Below, piece by piece: positions 16,991 to 25,815 of a DNA stretch of 64,000 nucleotides. The stretch is from Sphingobacterium cavernae (GTDB taxonomy: Bacteria > Bacteroidota > Bacteroidia > Sphingobacteriales > Sphingobacteriaceae), in contig NZ_VIQM01000116.1 of assembly GCF_008520265.1 (NCBI RefSeq), positions 1 to 64,000 on the forward strand, given 5' to 3'. A program made the translations under genes and the position numbers. Under the pieces are notes generated by a model. The model saw only the letters and a list, made by a program, of their open reading frames with translations. It did no database searches and had not been told where the DNA came from. Position 1 is the stretch's first letter. Every line of letters begins with the position of its first letter.

Positions 16991-17800
16991 TTAACTTATA
17001 TATCCTTTGACGTATTGCTGTGTTATTGGATTTTGAGGATTCATCAATACATCTTCGGTTTTTCCAAATTCTACTACCTCACCGTTATAAACGAATATTA
17101 TATAGTCTGAAACGCGACGTGCTTGACGAAGTATATGTGTAACCAATACAATTGTATAATCTTTCTTTAAATCGATTAATAGGTTTTCAATAGTTTGTGT
17201 GGATATAGGATCCAATGCTGAAGTACTCTCATCACCAAGTATTATTTCGGGCTGAACAGCCAATCCACGTGCTAAGCAAAGACGTTGCTGCTGACCAATT
17301 GATAATCCTGTTGCCGAACTATCAAGACGATCTTTTACTTCGTCCCAAAGTCCCACATTTCGGAGTTGAGTCTCTACAATTTGCTCCAACACCTTTTTGC
17401 TTTTCTCCCCATGAATTTTAGGGCCATAAGCTACATTCTCAAAAATAGACATAGGAAGTGGGAATGGTCTTTGTGAAAGTAATCCCATTTTCTTACGAAT
17501 ATGCGTGACTTCAGCATCTTTCGCGTAAATATCCTCACCATTTACCAAGACCGAACCTGTAACATTCACTTCTTTGGAATCATCCATCAGACGATTTAAT
17601 GTTTTCAGTAATGTAGTTTTACCACAACCCGATGGACCAATAATAGAAGTAATTGAATTATTGGGAAAATCAAGATTGATATTCTTTAATATATGTGCTC
17701 CTTCGATATGTACATTCAAATCCTTGATTTGAATATGTGGTGTATTGGGAAGGACTATATTTTGTGTTTCTTTTGTTTCGATGCTAGAATGTGCGTGCAT
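16991..17800 (-). CDS. pstB: Phosphate ABC transporter ATP-binding protein PstB
   Basis: PstB powers high-affinity phosphate import. The 269-residue protein has a Walker A GPSGCGKTT (55-63), a Q-loop LLSQRPFPLPMS, the ABC signature LSIGQQQRLCLARGLA and a Walker B ILGDESTSALDP. The usual Pro of DEPTSALDP is Ser here. The switch His is in VLVTHILRQA. The ATG at 17800 lies 46 bases inside the pstA frame. No start that keeps the first strand is available further in, so the long overlap seems genuine. It is the last gene of pstSCAB; no phoU follows. Confidence 0.94.
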   Translation of the reverse strand: MHAHSSIETKETQNIVLPNTPHIQIKDLNVHIEGAHILKNINLDFPNNSITSIIGPSGCGKTTLLKTLNRLMDDSKEVNVTGSVLVNGEDIYAKDAEVTHIRKKMGLLSQRPFPLPMSIFENVAYGPKIHGEKSKKVLEQIVETQLRNVGLWDEVKDRLDSSATGLSIGQQQRLCLARGLAVQPEIILGDESTSALDPISTQTIENLLIDLKKDYTIVLVTHILRQARRVSDYIIFVYNGEVVEFGKTEDVLMNPQNPITQQYVKGYIS

Positions 17801-18609
17801 ATGACAATAATAAGAATGATCAATGTAAGTACTAAAGCGGAAGCGTAGGCTCTACCTTGTACTTCTGGAATAGGACTACTTAATTGAAAAAATATGGCTA
17901 ATGGTAAAGTTGCTGCTGGTTCATCAATGTATTTTGGTAGATTATCCGAAAAACCTGTTGTTAATAGTACACCTGCAACATCGCCAATAGCTCTACCAAA
18001 TGCTAATAATATAGCTGTAAAAATTCCTGGTTTGATATATTTGAGTAATACTTTAGCAGTTTCCCAAGTGGTAGCTCCCAAAGATTTGGTTACATTTTTT
18101 AAATCAATAGGAATAGTTCTCAATAATTCATCTAGTGTCCGTACAACGATAGGAATTGTTAATAGTGTAATAGTGATAACACCACCCAACAAAGAGGCGC
18201 GTATACCAAGCCAAACCATAATACTAAAAGCTATAGCTCCGTAAACAATAGAAGGGATACCAAATAATACGTCGAATAATAATTTGGAAGACTTTTCAAG
18301 AAATGAACCTTTCTTAACGTACATATTTAGGTACAATGCGATTGGGATACCTACGATTGTAGCTAAAACTGTAGAAAGTCCTGCAAGATATAAAGATCCC
18401 AAAATAGCATTAAAAATTCCACCGCCTTTGCCAATGTAAAATCCACCTTGTGGCGATTGAGAAATCATTTCCCAACTGATATAGGGCAATCCTTTGTGTA
18501 GGATAATGCCAATGATTAGAAATAAAGAACCTGTAATACTGATGCCCGAAATTTGCATCAATATCTTAGCGATTTTTTCGCTTCTTAATCTTCTGTTAAT
18601 ATTTGACAT
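17755..18609 (-). CDS. pstA: Phosphate ABC transporter permease PstA
   Basis: This 284-residue inner-membrane permease has six predicted membrane helices. It has the permease coupling region near LRTIPIDLKNVTKSLGATTWET, the EAA-type loop that docks on PstB. It pairs with PstC to form the phosphate channel. The start overlaps the pstC stop as TAATG, which implies translational coupling. Confidence 0.94.
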   Translation of the reverse strand: MSNINRRLRSEKIAKILMQISGISITGSLFLIIGIILHKGLPYISWEMISQSPQGGFYIGKGGGIFNAILGSLYLAGLSTVLATIVGIPIALYLNMYVKKGSFLEKSSKLLFDVLFGIPSIVYGAIAFSIMVWLGIRASLLGGVITITLLTIPIVVRTLDELLRTIPIDLKNVTKSLGATTWETAKVLLKYIKPGIFTAILLAFGRAIGDVAGVLLTTGFSDNLPKYIDEPAATLPLAIFFQLSSPIPEVQGRAYASALVLTLIILIIVICTHILASKQKKHKI

Positions 18610-19496
18610 TAAGCGTGTTCCTCCAATCTATTTAAAATAATTTTTGAAATGAGGTTAAACCCAAAAATGATGACAAATAGTAGCAATGCTGCAAACATTA
18701 ATGCCGCGTCATACAATGGAATTGACATCATTTCACCAAAATTATTAGCAATCAAAGCGGGGATTGGATAACCTGCATCAAATAAAGATTGAGGTACTTT
18801 AGGTATATTACCACAAACCATCAATACGGCAACCGTTTCACCGAACGCACGTGAGACTGCTAACACGATAGCGGCTATAATACCAGGTTTCGCCTTGCGC
18901 AATACAACTTTTTGGATCGTTTCCCATTTCGTTGCGCCTAAGGATAAAGATGCAGCTTTTAGTTCATTAGGAATAGTTTTTAAAACTTCCACCATAATAC
19001 TAATCATTATCGGAAATATCATTACAGCCAACACAATGCCTCCTGCAAGAACAGAATAACCAGTGGTACTTACATTGAATATCGGTGCAATCCATTCTGA
19101 AATTAATGGAACAACAAACAATACCCCCCATACACCATAAAGTACTGGAGGAATTGCTGCCAATACATTCATTAATGGCAATACGGACTTGCGCAATCTA
19201 TCAGAAGCGTACTCGACCAAATAGGTTGCAGCTAGTATACATAATGGAACTGATATGATTAATGATATGAAGGTAACCCACAATGTGCCCATGATAAAAG
19301 GAAGGAAACCGAAATTTCCTTTTTGCGGCGACCATACTTTTTCGGTTAAGATAGAGAATAAATTCACACTGTCAAGTAAAGGAGAAGCTTTCAGTGCTAA
19401 ACCCATAACAATTAGTACGACCACAGATAATGATATGATTAAAAGTGACCGCGACAGATTTTTGGCAATAGAATCTTTTAGTAATCTAAGTTTCAT
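18609..19496 (-). CDS. pstC: Phosphate ABC transporter permease PstC
   Basis: This 295-residue permease has six membrane helices. A periplasmic segment after the first helix reads SVNLFSILTEKVWSPQKGNFGFLPFIMGTL in outline. The coupling loop is LKTIPNELKAASLSLGATKWET. It is the partner of PstA. Its start overlaps the pstS stop as TAATG, continuing the tightly packed operon. Confidence 0.94.
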   Translation of the reverse strand: MKLRLLKDSIAKNLSRSLLIISLSVVVLIVMGLALKASPLLDSVNLFSILTEKVWSPQKGNFGFLPFIMGTLWVTFISLIISVPLCILAATYLVEYASDRLRKSVLPLMNVLAAIPPVLYGVWGVLFVVPLISEWIAPIFNVSTTGYSVLAGGIVLAVMIFPIMISIMVEVLKTIPNELKAASLSLGATKWETIQKVVLRKAKPGIIAAIVLAVSRAFGETVAVLMVCGNIPKVPQSLFDAGYPIPALIANNFGEMMSIPLYDAALMFAALLLFVIIFGFNLISKIILNRLEEHA

Positions 19497-20467
19497 TATC
19501 TGTTTAATTTATCTAATTCGTTTGCGCGTTGTTGATCTGTGAGCGGCACATATCCATTTTCTAGTAAATAGCCTTGTTGATTTTTATCCAAAATGAAACG
19601 AATGAATTCTTTTATTAGTTTACTAGTATTATCATTCTTGATGACAAATAGAAGTTCGCGCGTAGGAGGAGAAGGGTATTTACCCAAAGCAACAGCTTCC
19701 GTCAGTTCATCGAGATCTGCATAGAAGTTTTCTTCTGGATCAATTTTGCCATTATTGTTTTGATCGATCGGGATCACTTCAATATTAGACGTAGTTTTCT
19801 TGGTTTGAAGGTCGTATACATAATTAATATTGTTAAAACCTATCGCATTTGGACTATCTTTAATTGCCTGTGCTACGCCCGGATCACCAAATATTCCTAC
19901 ACCTTTAAGATCTTCTTGGGTTTTATCGAAAAATTTAGCCCAGGTTTCTGCTGCTCCAGCCGCGTCAGAGCGCACATAAACTCCTAGAGGAGAATCTGAA
20001 AATCTATTATCGATAGCTTTCCAAGTTTTATATCTCGAATGTATAAAGACATTCTCTAACTCTTCTTGTGTCAAACCTCTTTCTTTGATTAAGTTTGCGT
20101 TGGGATGGCTTGAGTTGAAAGTCCCCAATACAGCATCTTTAGCTACGAAAATTGGGTAAGCGCCTTTCTCGACTTCTTGTGGATGCAAATCACGAGACAC
20201 TAGACCTATATCGGTCATATTCGTAAGTACATCGGCTATTCCTTTTCCTGCACCACCTGCAGAAATATTAAAACGTACGTTAGGATGTAATTTTTTGAAA
20301 TCTTCCCCCCATAATACAACAATCGGGTATAATGCAAAAGCCCCAGAAATGGAGATTGTACCCACAAATCCATTCTTTTCATCATAACCCTCTTTGACTT
20401 TAGGTGCGCATGCACTGCATATAATTGAAAGAATTAATACTTTAGTTAATGATTTTGTTAATTTCAT
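19496..20467 (-). CDS. pstS: Phosphate-binding lipoprotein PstS
   Basis: PstS captures phosphate in the periplasm and hands it to PstCA. The 323-residue protein begins with a lipoprotein signal peptide (lipobox CSAC, lipidated Cys near residue 20). It has substrate-binding segments of the PstS-like family: GTISISGAFALYPIV, SAGGAGKGIADV and VRSDAAGAAETWAKFF. It is first in pstSCAB and divergent from the sulfur operon, with a TAnnTTTG box upstream. Confidence 0.93.
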   Translation of the reverse strand: MKLTKSLTKVLILSIICSACAPKVKEGYDEKNGFVGTISISGAFALYPIVVLWGEDFKKLHPNVRFNISAGGAGKGIADVLTNMTDIGLVSRDLHPQEVEKGAYPIFVAKDAVLGTFNSSHPNANLIKERGLTQEELENVFIHSRYKTWKAIDNRFSDSPLGVYVRSDAAGAAETWAKFFDKTQEDLKGVGIFGDPGVAQAIKDSPNAIGFNNINYVYDLQTKKTTSNIEVIPIDQNNNGKIDPEENFYADLDELTEAVALGKYPSPPTRELLFVIKNDNTSKLIKEFIRFILDKNQQGYLLENGYVPLTDQQRANELDKLNR

Positions 20468-20506
20468 TAATTATATTTACGAATATTATAAAATAAAATA
20501 TTTCTA

Positions 20507-20514
20507 CAAATATA
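20507..20514 (-). promoter_or_regulatory. Candidate -7 promoter box of pstSCAB
   Basis: TATATTTG on the minus strand fits TAnnTTTG exactly, 40 bases before the pstS ATG. No pho-box-like direct repeat was recognised. Confidence 0.45.
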
Positions 20515-20557
20515 TACTAAATTGGTAGAATATATAGCTTTTATAGCTTTTATTTTT

Positions 20558-20565
20558 TACCTTTG
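20558..20565 (+). promoter_or_regulatory. Candidate -7 promoter box of the sulfate assimilation operon
   Basis: TACCTTTG fits TAnnTTTG exactly. It would give a leader of about 60 bases before the sulfite reductase ATG. The leader is not recognised as a SAM riboswitch. Confidence 0.5.
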
Positions 20566-20632
20566 TACCGTGTTATTTGAAAAAGTAACAGATAGAAGAG
20601 ATTTAAACGAGGATTGCTACTTACTTTAAACC

Positions 20633-22738
20633 ATGCAAAGTTTTAGAACAGAATTAGAAAACCCAGTTGTAGAGCAAGAGATTATAGAACTCGAGCGTAA
20701 GATTAGAGCTTATCAGGAAGGACAAATTCCAGATGAGAAGTTTCGTTCGTTACGATTGGCTAGAGGAGTGTACGGACAGCGCCAACCGGGGGTACAAATG
20801 GTGCGTATTAAATTACCTTTTGGTAAAGTTACTTTTAAGCAAATATTAAAAATTGCAGATATTTCGGATGAATATGCTTCCAAAAATCTGCACTTGACTA
20901 CACGTCAAGATATACAAATACACTACGTTAGTTTAGATAAAACACCAGAATTGTGGGCTAAATTAGCAGAAGATGATATTACGCTGCGTGAGGCATGTGG
21001 TAATACTGTTCGTAATGTGACAGCATCGCCTACGGCAGGAATCGATCCATTAGAGCCATTTGATGTATCACCATATGCGCATAAAACTTTCGAATATTTC
21101 TTACGAAACCCGATTTGTGCCGAAATGGGACGTAAAATTAAGATTTCCTTTTCTAGTTCAGACCGAGATACAGCATTCTCTTATATACATGACTTTGGAT
21201 TTATTCCGAAAGTGAAAATTGTAGATGGGGAAGAGGTAAGAGGTTTCAAAGTATTGCTTGGTGGCGGGTTAGGTTCACAGCCTTTATTGGCGCACGAAAT
21301 CTTTGATTTCTTAACAGAAGATCAAATTATTCCTTACATGGAAGCGACTTTACGTGTATTTGATCGTCATGGCGAACGCAATAACCGTAATAAAGCGCGT
21401 TTCAAATACCTAGTTCAAAAATTAGGGTTGGAAGAAGTCTTGCGTTTGATTGAAGAAGAAAAAGTAGCAATCAAAAATAAATCTGTTGTTGTAAACAGAG
21501 AAACTATACAGCAGCCTGCAGCGCCAACGTCGGTAGTGGCACCTGTAGAACCAATTGATGCCGCAAAATATCAAGTATGGCGCACCACTAATGTTTTTGA
21601 ACAAAAACAAAAAGGTTTTTTTGGTGTGTATGTGAAAATTTTGACTGGTGATATTCCGACTTCAAAAGCGAGAGAACTAGTTGCTGGAATCCGCGATCAC
21701 ATTGCGGATGATATTCGTATTACACAAAATCAAAATTTACTTTTTAAATATGTACGTGAGGAGTCATTGCCACACTTGTTTAATTTGTTTACACAATTAG
21801 GCATAGCAAATGCTGGTTTTGATAGTACAGCAGACGTAACGACATGTCCTGGTACGGATACCTGTAATTTGGGTATTTCAAATTCTACCGAAATGGCGCG
21901 CGTTATTGAGCAATATATCCATGAATTTCATGAGGAATTTGTGTACGAGCAAGATTTGAAAATCAAAATTTCGGGCTGTATGAACTCTTGCGGTCAACAT
22001 GGTTTGGCACATATTGGTTTTCATGGTAGCTCCGTAAAAGCTGAAGGAAAAGTAGTTCCGGCAGCACAAGTTATGTTAGGTGGAGGTACAATTGGTGATG
22101 GTAAAGGGCGTGTCGCAGAGCGTGTTATCAAAGTTCCAACAAAGCGTGTGTTGCAAGTAGTTGATTTGGTTTTAGTTGATTACAAACAAAATAGATTAGC
22201 GGAAGAAAACTTTCATGCGTATTATGATCGTCAAGGAAAAGACTATTTCTATCGCTTGTTAAAACCACTTTCGGATTTGACTACCTTGACGGCAGATGAA
22301 TTTGTTGATTGGGGTCATGAAGGTACATTCGCAACCGCTATCGGTGTAGGAGAATGTGCTGGTGTGGTTATCGATTTAGTGGCTACACTTTTATTAGAAT
22401 CAGAAGAAAAAATTGAATGGGCTAATAAAGCTTTTGACAATAGTCAATATGCGGATGCAATTTACCATGCCTACAGTGCATTTGTGTGGACAGCAAAAGC
22501 TCTATTATTGGATAAAGGTGTCAATGCAAGTACGCAGACTGCAGTTATCAATGAGTTTGATGCACGTTATGTGCAAGAAGGACTATTTTCTTTCCCTACA
22601 TCATTCGCAGAGCGCGTATTGCAAATAAATAAATATGAACCTTCTAAAGAGTTTGCTGAAGTATTCATCAAGCAAGCAACAGCTTTCTATTATGAAGCTG
22701 CAGAACGTAGAGAGTCATTACGCGTAGTAAACAGTTAA
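20633..22738 (+). CDS. Ferredoxin-type nitrite/sulfite reductase with C-terminal HEPN-like extension
   Basis: This siroheme/[4Fe-4S] enzyme reduces sulfite to sulfide; the operon argues against nitrite as the substrate. The 701-residue protein has two ferredoxin-like/siroheme half-domains. The first half includes LHLTTRQDIQIHYV and RNVTASPTAGIDPLEPFDV. The second half holds the cluster and siroheme cysteines TCPGTDTCNLG (CX5C, near 405-411) and SGCMNSCGQHG (CX3C, near 447-451). After about residue 560 there is an extra domain of some 130 residues, starting at GVGECAGVVIDLVATLLL. It contains a helical stretch (WANKAFDNSQYADAIYHAY) like the HEPN fold. No flavoprotein subunit follows, so ferredoxin is the likely electron donor. 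First gene of the operon. Confidence 0.9.
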   Translation: MQSFRTELENPVVEQEIIELERKIRAYQEGQIPDEKFRSLRLARGVYGQRQPGVQMVRIKLPFGKVTFKQILKIADISDEYASKNLHLTTRQDIQIHYVSLDKTPELWAKLAEDDITLREACGNTVRNVTASPTAGIDPLEPFDVSPYAHKTFEYFLRNPICAEMGRKIKISFSSSDRDTAFSYIHDFGFIPKVKIVDGEEVRGFKVLLGGGLGSQPLLAHEIFDFLTEDQIIPYMEATLRVFDRHGERNNRNKARFKYLVQKLGLEEVLRLIEEEKVAIKNKSVVVNRETIQQPAAPTSVVAPVEPIDAAKYQVWRTTNVFEQKQKGFFGVYVKILTGDIPTSKARELVAGIRDHIADDIRITQNQNLLFKYVREESLPHLFNLFTQLGIANAGFDSTADVTTCPGTDTCNLGISNSTEMARVIEQYIHEFHEEFVYEQDLKIKISGCMNSCGQHGLAHIGFHGSSVKAEGKVVPAAQVMLGGGTIGDGKGRVAERVIKVPTKRVLQVVDLVLVDYKQNRLAEENFHAYYDRQGKDYFYRLLKPLSDLTTLTADEFVDWGHEGTFATAIGVGECAGVVIDLVATLLLESEEKIEWANKAFDNSQYADAIYHAYSAFVWTAKALLLDKGVNASTQTAVINEFDARYVQEGLFSFPTSFAERVLQINKYEPSKEFAEVFIKQATAFYYEAAERRESLRVVNS

Positions 22739-22749
22739 GGAGAGGTAGA

Positions 22750-23517
22750 ATGAGTGAAGTAAAACCATTTGTAACACTAGTCGGTGCTGGTCCAGGTGAC
22801 CCCGATTTGATTACATTAAAAGGTATTAAAGCCATCAAAGAAGCTGATGTGATTCTGTACGATGCTTTGGTAAATGAAGAATTATTAGATTATGCAAAAG
22901 AATCTTGTACGAAGATTTATGTAGGTAAACGTGCTGAACGAATGTCTACTTCACAAGATTATATCAATAAATTATTAGTTGATTACGCATTGACGCATGG
23001 TCATGTCGTAAGGTTGAAAGGTGGAGATCCATTTGTATTTGGACGTGGTGGTGAGGAGTTAGATTATATTCGTCACTTTGATATTCCAACTGCTGTAGTA
23101 CCTGGGATTTCTTCTTCGGTAGGTTTGACTGGTTTGCAACAAATTCCGTTAACTTATCGTGGAATTAGTGAGAGTTTTTGGGTGATAACAGGTTCAACTT
23201 CAGATGGACTTTTGTCGGAAGATTTGCGCCATGCTGTTAAAACTAATGCTACAGTAGTAGTTTTGATGGGCTATTCTAAGTTGCAAAAAATCATTGAATT
23301 ATATCAAGAAAATGGTAGAGGTAATTTACCAATAGCGTTGATTCAAAATGGTTCGCTAGAAAATGAGCGTTTAGCAATTGGTACGATAGATACGATTATG
23401 GAACAAGTTCATAAAAATCTCTTAGGTGTGCCTGCAATAATTGTTTTGGGTGAAGTAGTTGCCAAGCATCAATCTTTTCAAAAGTTAAAACAAGAGATTC
23501 AACATTTAGAAGCTTAA
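22750..23517 (+). CDS. cobA: Uroporphyrinogen-III C-methyltransferase CobA
   Basis: CobA methylates uroporphyrinogen III twice to precorrin-2, the branch point to siroheme. The 255-residue protein has the family sequence VGAGPGDPDLITLKGIKAI at residues 11-29. It also has RLKGGDPFVFGRGGEE near 95 and VVPGISSSVGLTGLQQIPLTYRG near 118. Placed straight after sulfite reductase (11-base gap), it supplies siroheme for that enzyme. In enterobacteria this activity is the C-terminal half of CysG; here it is separate. Confidence 0.95.
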   Translation: MSEVKPFVTLVGAGPGDPDLITLKGIKAIKEADVILYDALVNEELLDYAKESCTKIYVGKRAERMSTSQDYINKLLVDYALTHGHVVRLKGGDPFVFGRGGEELDYIRHFDIPTAVVPGISSSVGLTGLQQIPLTYRGISESFWVITGSTSDGLLSEDLRHAVKTNATVVVLMGYSKLQKIIELYQENGRGNLPIALIQNGSLENERLAIGTIDTIMEQVHKNLLGVPAIIVLGEVVAKHQSFQKLKQEIQHLEA

Positions 23518-24093
23518 ATGAATACGCTGTTTCCCATTTTCGTTAAAATGAACCAGATTCAAACCCTCTTAGTTGGGGCTGGACCTGTTGGTTTGGAGAA
23601 ATTGCAAGCTATATTTCGTAGTTCTCCTTTAGCGAAAGTAAAGATTGTTGCGGAGCAAATTATCCCTGAAGTTTTTGAATTCATTGCGGATAAAGAAACA
23701 ATTCAATTAGAGCGACGTAGCTTTCAAGAGTCGGATTTGGATGGAAAAGATTTGGTTGTAGTAGCGAGTAACAATCCTGAATTAAATAAGCAAATTCGTG
23801 AATTTACTACAAAACGCCATATTCTGTTGAATGTAGCGGATAAGCCAGAATTATGTGATTTCTACTTAGGATCTATCGTCCAAAAAGGAAACTTAAAAAT
23901 TGGTATTTCGACAAATGGTAAATCACCGACAATGGCAAAACGATTAAAAGAATTTTTTAATGAAATATTGCCCGAAGAAATTGACGAAACACTGGAGTTG
24001 TTGCAAGAATATAGAAATCAATTGCGTGGTGATTTGGAACATAAGATTAAGCAGTTAAATGCACATACACAAGATATAGTAAGTAAGAAATAG
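23518..24093 (+). CDS. Precorrin-2 dehydrogenase / sirohydrochlorin ferrochelatase (Met8-like)
   Basis: This 191-residue protein matches the N-terminal CysG/Met8 type. It oxidises precorrin-2 with NAD+ and inserts iron to give siroheme. An N-terminal Rossmann start (QTLLVGAGPVGLEKL) is followed by SNNPELNKQIRE and NVADKPELCDFYLGSIVQKGNLKIGISTNGKSPTMAKRLKE, the conserved core. The start ATG follows the cobA stop with no gap. Together with CobA it makes a split CysG. Some family members only dehydrogenate, so ferrochelatase activity is inferred. Confidence 0.9.
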   Translation: MNTLFPIFVKMNQIQTLLVGAGPVGLEKLQAIFRSSPLAKVKIVAEQIIPEVFEFIADKETIQLERRSFQESDLDGKDLVVVASNNPELNKQIREFTTKRHILLNVADKPELCDFYLGSIVQKGNLKIGISTNGKSPTMAKRLKEFFNEILPEEIDETLELLQEYRNQLRGDLEHKIKQLNAHTQDIVSKK

Positions 24094-24096
24094 GGT

Positions 24097-24795
24097 ATGA
24101 TTGATCATTTGAGAGCAAGTTTACAAGGTTTGGATGCTGCACAAATTATCCAATATATGACGGATAATTATGGTAATAGAGCGGTTTTTTCAACATCTTT
24201 CGGTATAGAAGATCAGGTGCTGACGCAGTTAATTGCTGATGCAGGTGGGAAGATCGATGTTTTCACTTTGGAGACTGGACGTTTATTTCCAGAAACTTAC
24301 TACGTGTGGAACAGAACTTTAGAACGTTACAAATTACCGATAAAGGCGTATTATCCGCAAGCGGCTTTAGTAGAGGAAATGGTCACTAAAAAAGGACCAT
24401 CAAGCTTTTACGAAAGTGTAGAGAATAGAAAAGAATGTTGTTTCATTCGTAAAATTGAGCCATTAAAACGTGCGATTCAAGGTTACGAAATCTGGGTAAC
24501 CGGTATTCGTGCAGAACAATCTGCCAATCGTGAAGATATGGATTTTATAGAGTGGGATGAAGCGAATCAAATTATAAAGATTCATCCCTTATTCCAATGG
24601 ACATTAAGCGATGTAGAATCTCATTTAAAGCAGTATAATGTACCTTATAATCCTTTGCACGACAAAGGATTTCCAAGCATTGGCTGTCAGCCTTGTACGC
24701 GGTCTGTGACACCTGGTGAAGATTTTCGTGCTGGACGCTGGTGGTGGGAAGATAAGAGCAAGAAAGAATGTGGCTTGCATGTTACCAGCAAATAA
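24097..24795 (+). CDS. cysH: Adenylyl-sulfate (APS) reductase CysH
   Basis: This thioredoxin-dependent enzyme of the PAPS/APS reductase family yields sulfite. The 232-residue protein has the [4Fe-4S] cysteine pattern of the APS-using branch. The pattern is the CC pair in NRKECCFIRK, the CxxC in IGCQPCTRSV, and the catalytic Cys in the terminal ECGLH. The nucleotide loop (STSFGIEDQVLTQ) is near residue 30 and the sulfate-contacting TGIRAEQSA near 135. APS as substrate fits the absence of any APS kinase (CysC) in this operon. Confidence 0.93.
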   Translation: MIDHLRASLQGLDAAQIIQYMTDNYGNRAVFSTSFGIEDQVLTQLIADAGGKIDVFTLETGRLFPETYYVWNRTLERYKLPIKAYYPQAALVEEMVTKKGPSSFYESVENRKECCFIRKIEPLKRAIQGYEIWVTGIRAEQSANREDMDFIEWDEANQIIKIHPLFQWTLSDVESHLKQYNVPYNPLHDKGFPSIGCQPCTRSVTPGEDFRAGRWWWEDKSKKECGLHVTSK

Positions 24796-24839
24796 AATAG
24801 ATACATAAGATAGAAAATATATACGATTAAGGGTTAAGA

Positions 24840-25730
24840 ATGGATTATTTAGATCATTTGGAGGCGGAAGCCATTTATATTCTGCGAGAGGTTGCAGGGC
24901 AGTTTGAGAATCCTGCACTTTTGTTTTCAGGTGGAAAAGATAGTATTACATTAGTTCATTTAGCTAAGAAGGCTTTTAGACCAGGCAAATTCCCTTTTCC
25001 GTTGGTACATATAGATACGGGACACAATTTTCCAGAAACCATACAATATAGAGATTGGTTGGTGGAGCAATTGGGTGAAAAGTTAATTGTCGGCTTGGTG
25101 CAAGATAGTATTGATCAAGGAAAAGTAATCGAGCAAAAAGGTAAAAATGCAAGCCGTAATGCATTACAAACGGTTACACTTTTGGATACTATTGAAAAAA
25201 ATGGTTTTGATGCGTGTATCGGTGGTGCACGTCGTGATGAAGAGAAAGCAAGAGCGAAAGAACGTATTTTCTCGGTTCGTGATGAGTTTGGACAATGGGA
25301 TCCTAAGCGTCAACGACCAGAACTTTGGAATATCTTTAATGGTAAAATTCATAAAGGAGAGAATGTTCGTATTTTCCCAATCTCTAATTGGACGGAATTG
25401 GATGTTTGGAATTACATCAAACGTGAAAATATCGCGTTGCCTTCAATCTATTTCAGTCACGAGCGTGATGTAGTGTGGCGCAATGGGCAATGGATGGCTG
25501 CAGCGGAATGTTTAAATATTGATTCGGATGATCTGGTAGAACATAAATCTGTGCGTTTCAGAACAGTAGGGGATATGACATGTACAGCTGCTGTAGGTTC
25601 TGTTGCTACAGAATTAGACGATATTATCGAAGAAATCAAAGCTTCAACTGTGAGTGAGCGTGGTGCCCGTATGGACGATAAAGTATCCGAAGCAGCGATG
25701 GAAGAACGTAAAAAACAAGGTTATTTTTAA
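24840..25730 (+). CDS. cysD: Sulfate adenylyltransferase subunit 2 CysD
   Basis: CysD is the ATP-pyrophosphatase-type subunit that forms APS from ATP and sulfate with CysN. The 296-residue protein has the PP-loop LLFSGGKDSITLVHLAKKAF near residue 29, DTGHNFPET, and FDACIGGARRDEEKARAKERIFS. It ends with the usual basic and Gly-rich KKQGYF tail. It lies between cysH and cysN on the plus strand. The gap to cysN carries an imperfect palindrome. Confidence 0.96.
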   Translation: MDYLDHLEAEAIYILREVAGQFENPALLFSGGKDSITLVHLAKKAFRPGKFPFPLVHIDTGHNFPETIQYRDWLVEQLGEKLIVGLVQDSIDQGKVIEQKGKNASRNALQTVTLLDTIEKNGFDACIGGARRDEEKARAKERIFSVRDEFGQWDPKRQRPELWNIFNGKIHKGENVRIFPISNWTELDVWNYIKRENIALPSIYFSHERDVVWRNGQWMAAAECLNIDSDDLVEHKSVRFRTVGDMTCTAAVGSVATELDDIIEEIKASTVSERGARMDDKVSEAAMEERKKQGYF

Positions 25731-25746
25731 AGTAGATTTATAGATG

Positions 25747-25809
25747 TTAGAAATGAGATATTAGACTATGTAATTGTCTCAATACTCACATCTCAATACT
25801 CAATTCTAA
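25747..25809. repeat. Imperfect palindromic repeat between cysD and cysN
   Basis: The left arm TTAGAAATGAGATATTAGAC (25747-25766) is nearly the complement of the right arm ending in ACTCAATTCTAA (to 25809). The right half contains the 12-mer TCTCAATACTCA twice (25777-25788 and 25791-25802, 14-base period). This looks like a dispersed intergenic repeat of the REP type; whether it recurs elsewhere in the genome cannot be seen here. Confidence 0.6.
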
Positions 25810-25815
25810 ATAAAA

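Noticed and set aside
20566-20632. SAM riboswitch in the leader of the sulfur operon
   Set aside because: The leader of about 60 bases is too short and lacks the expected nested helices.
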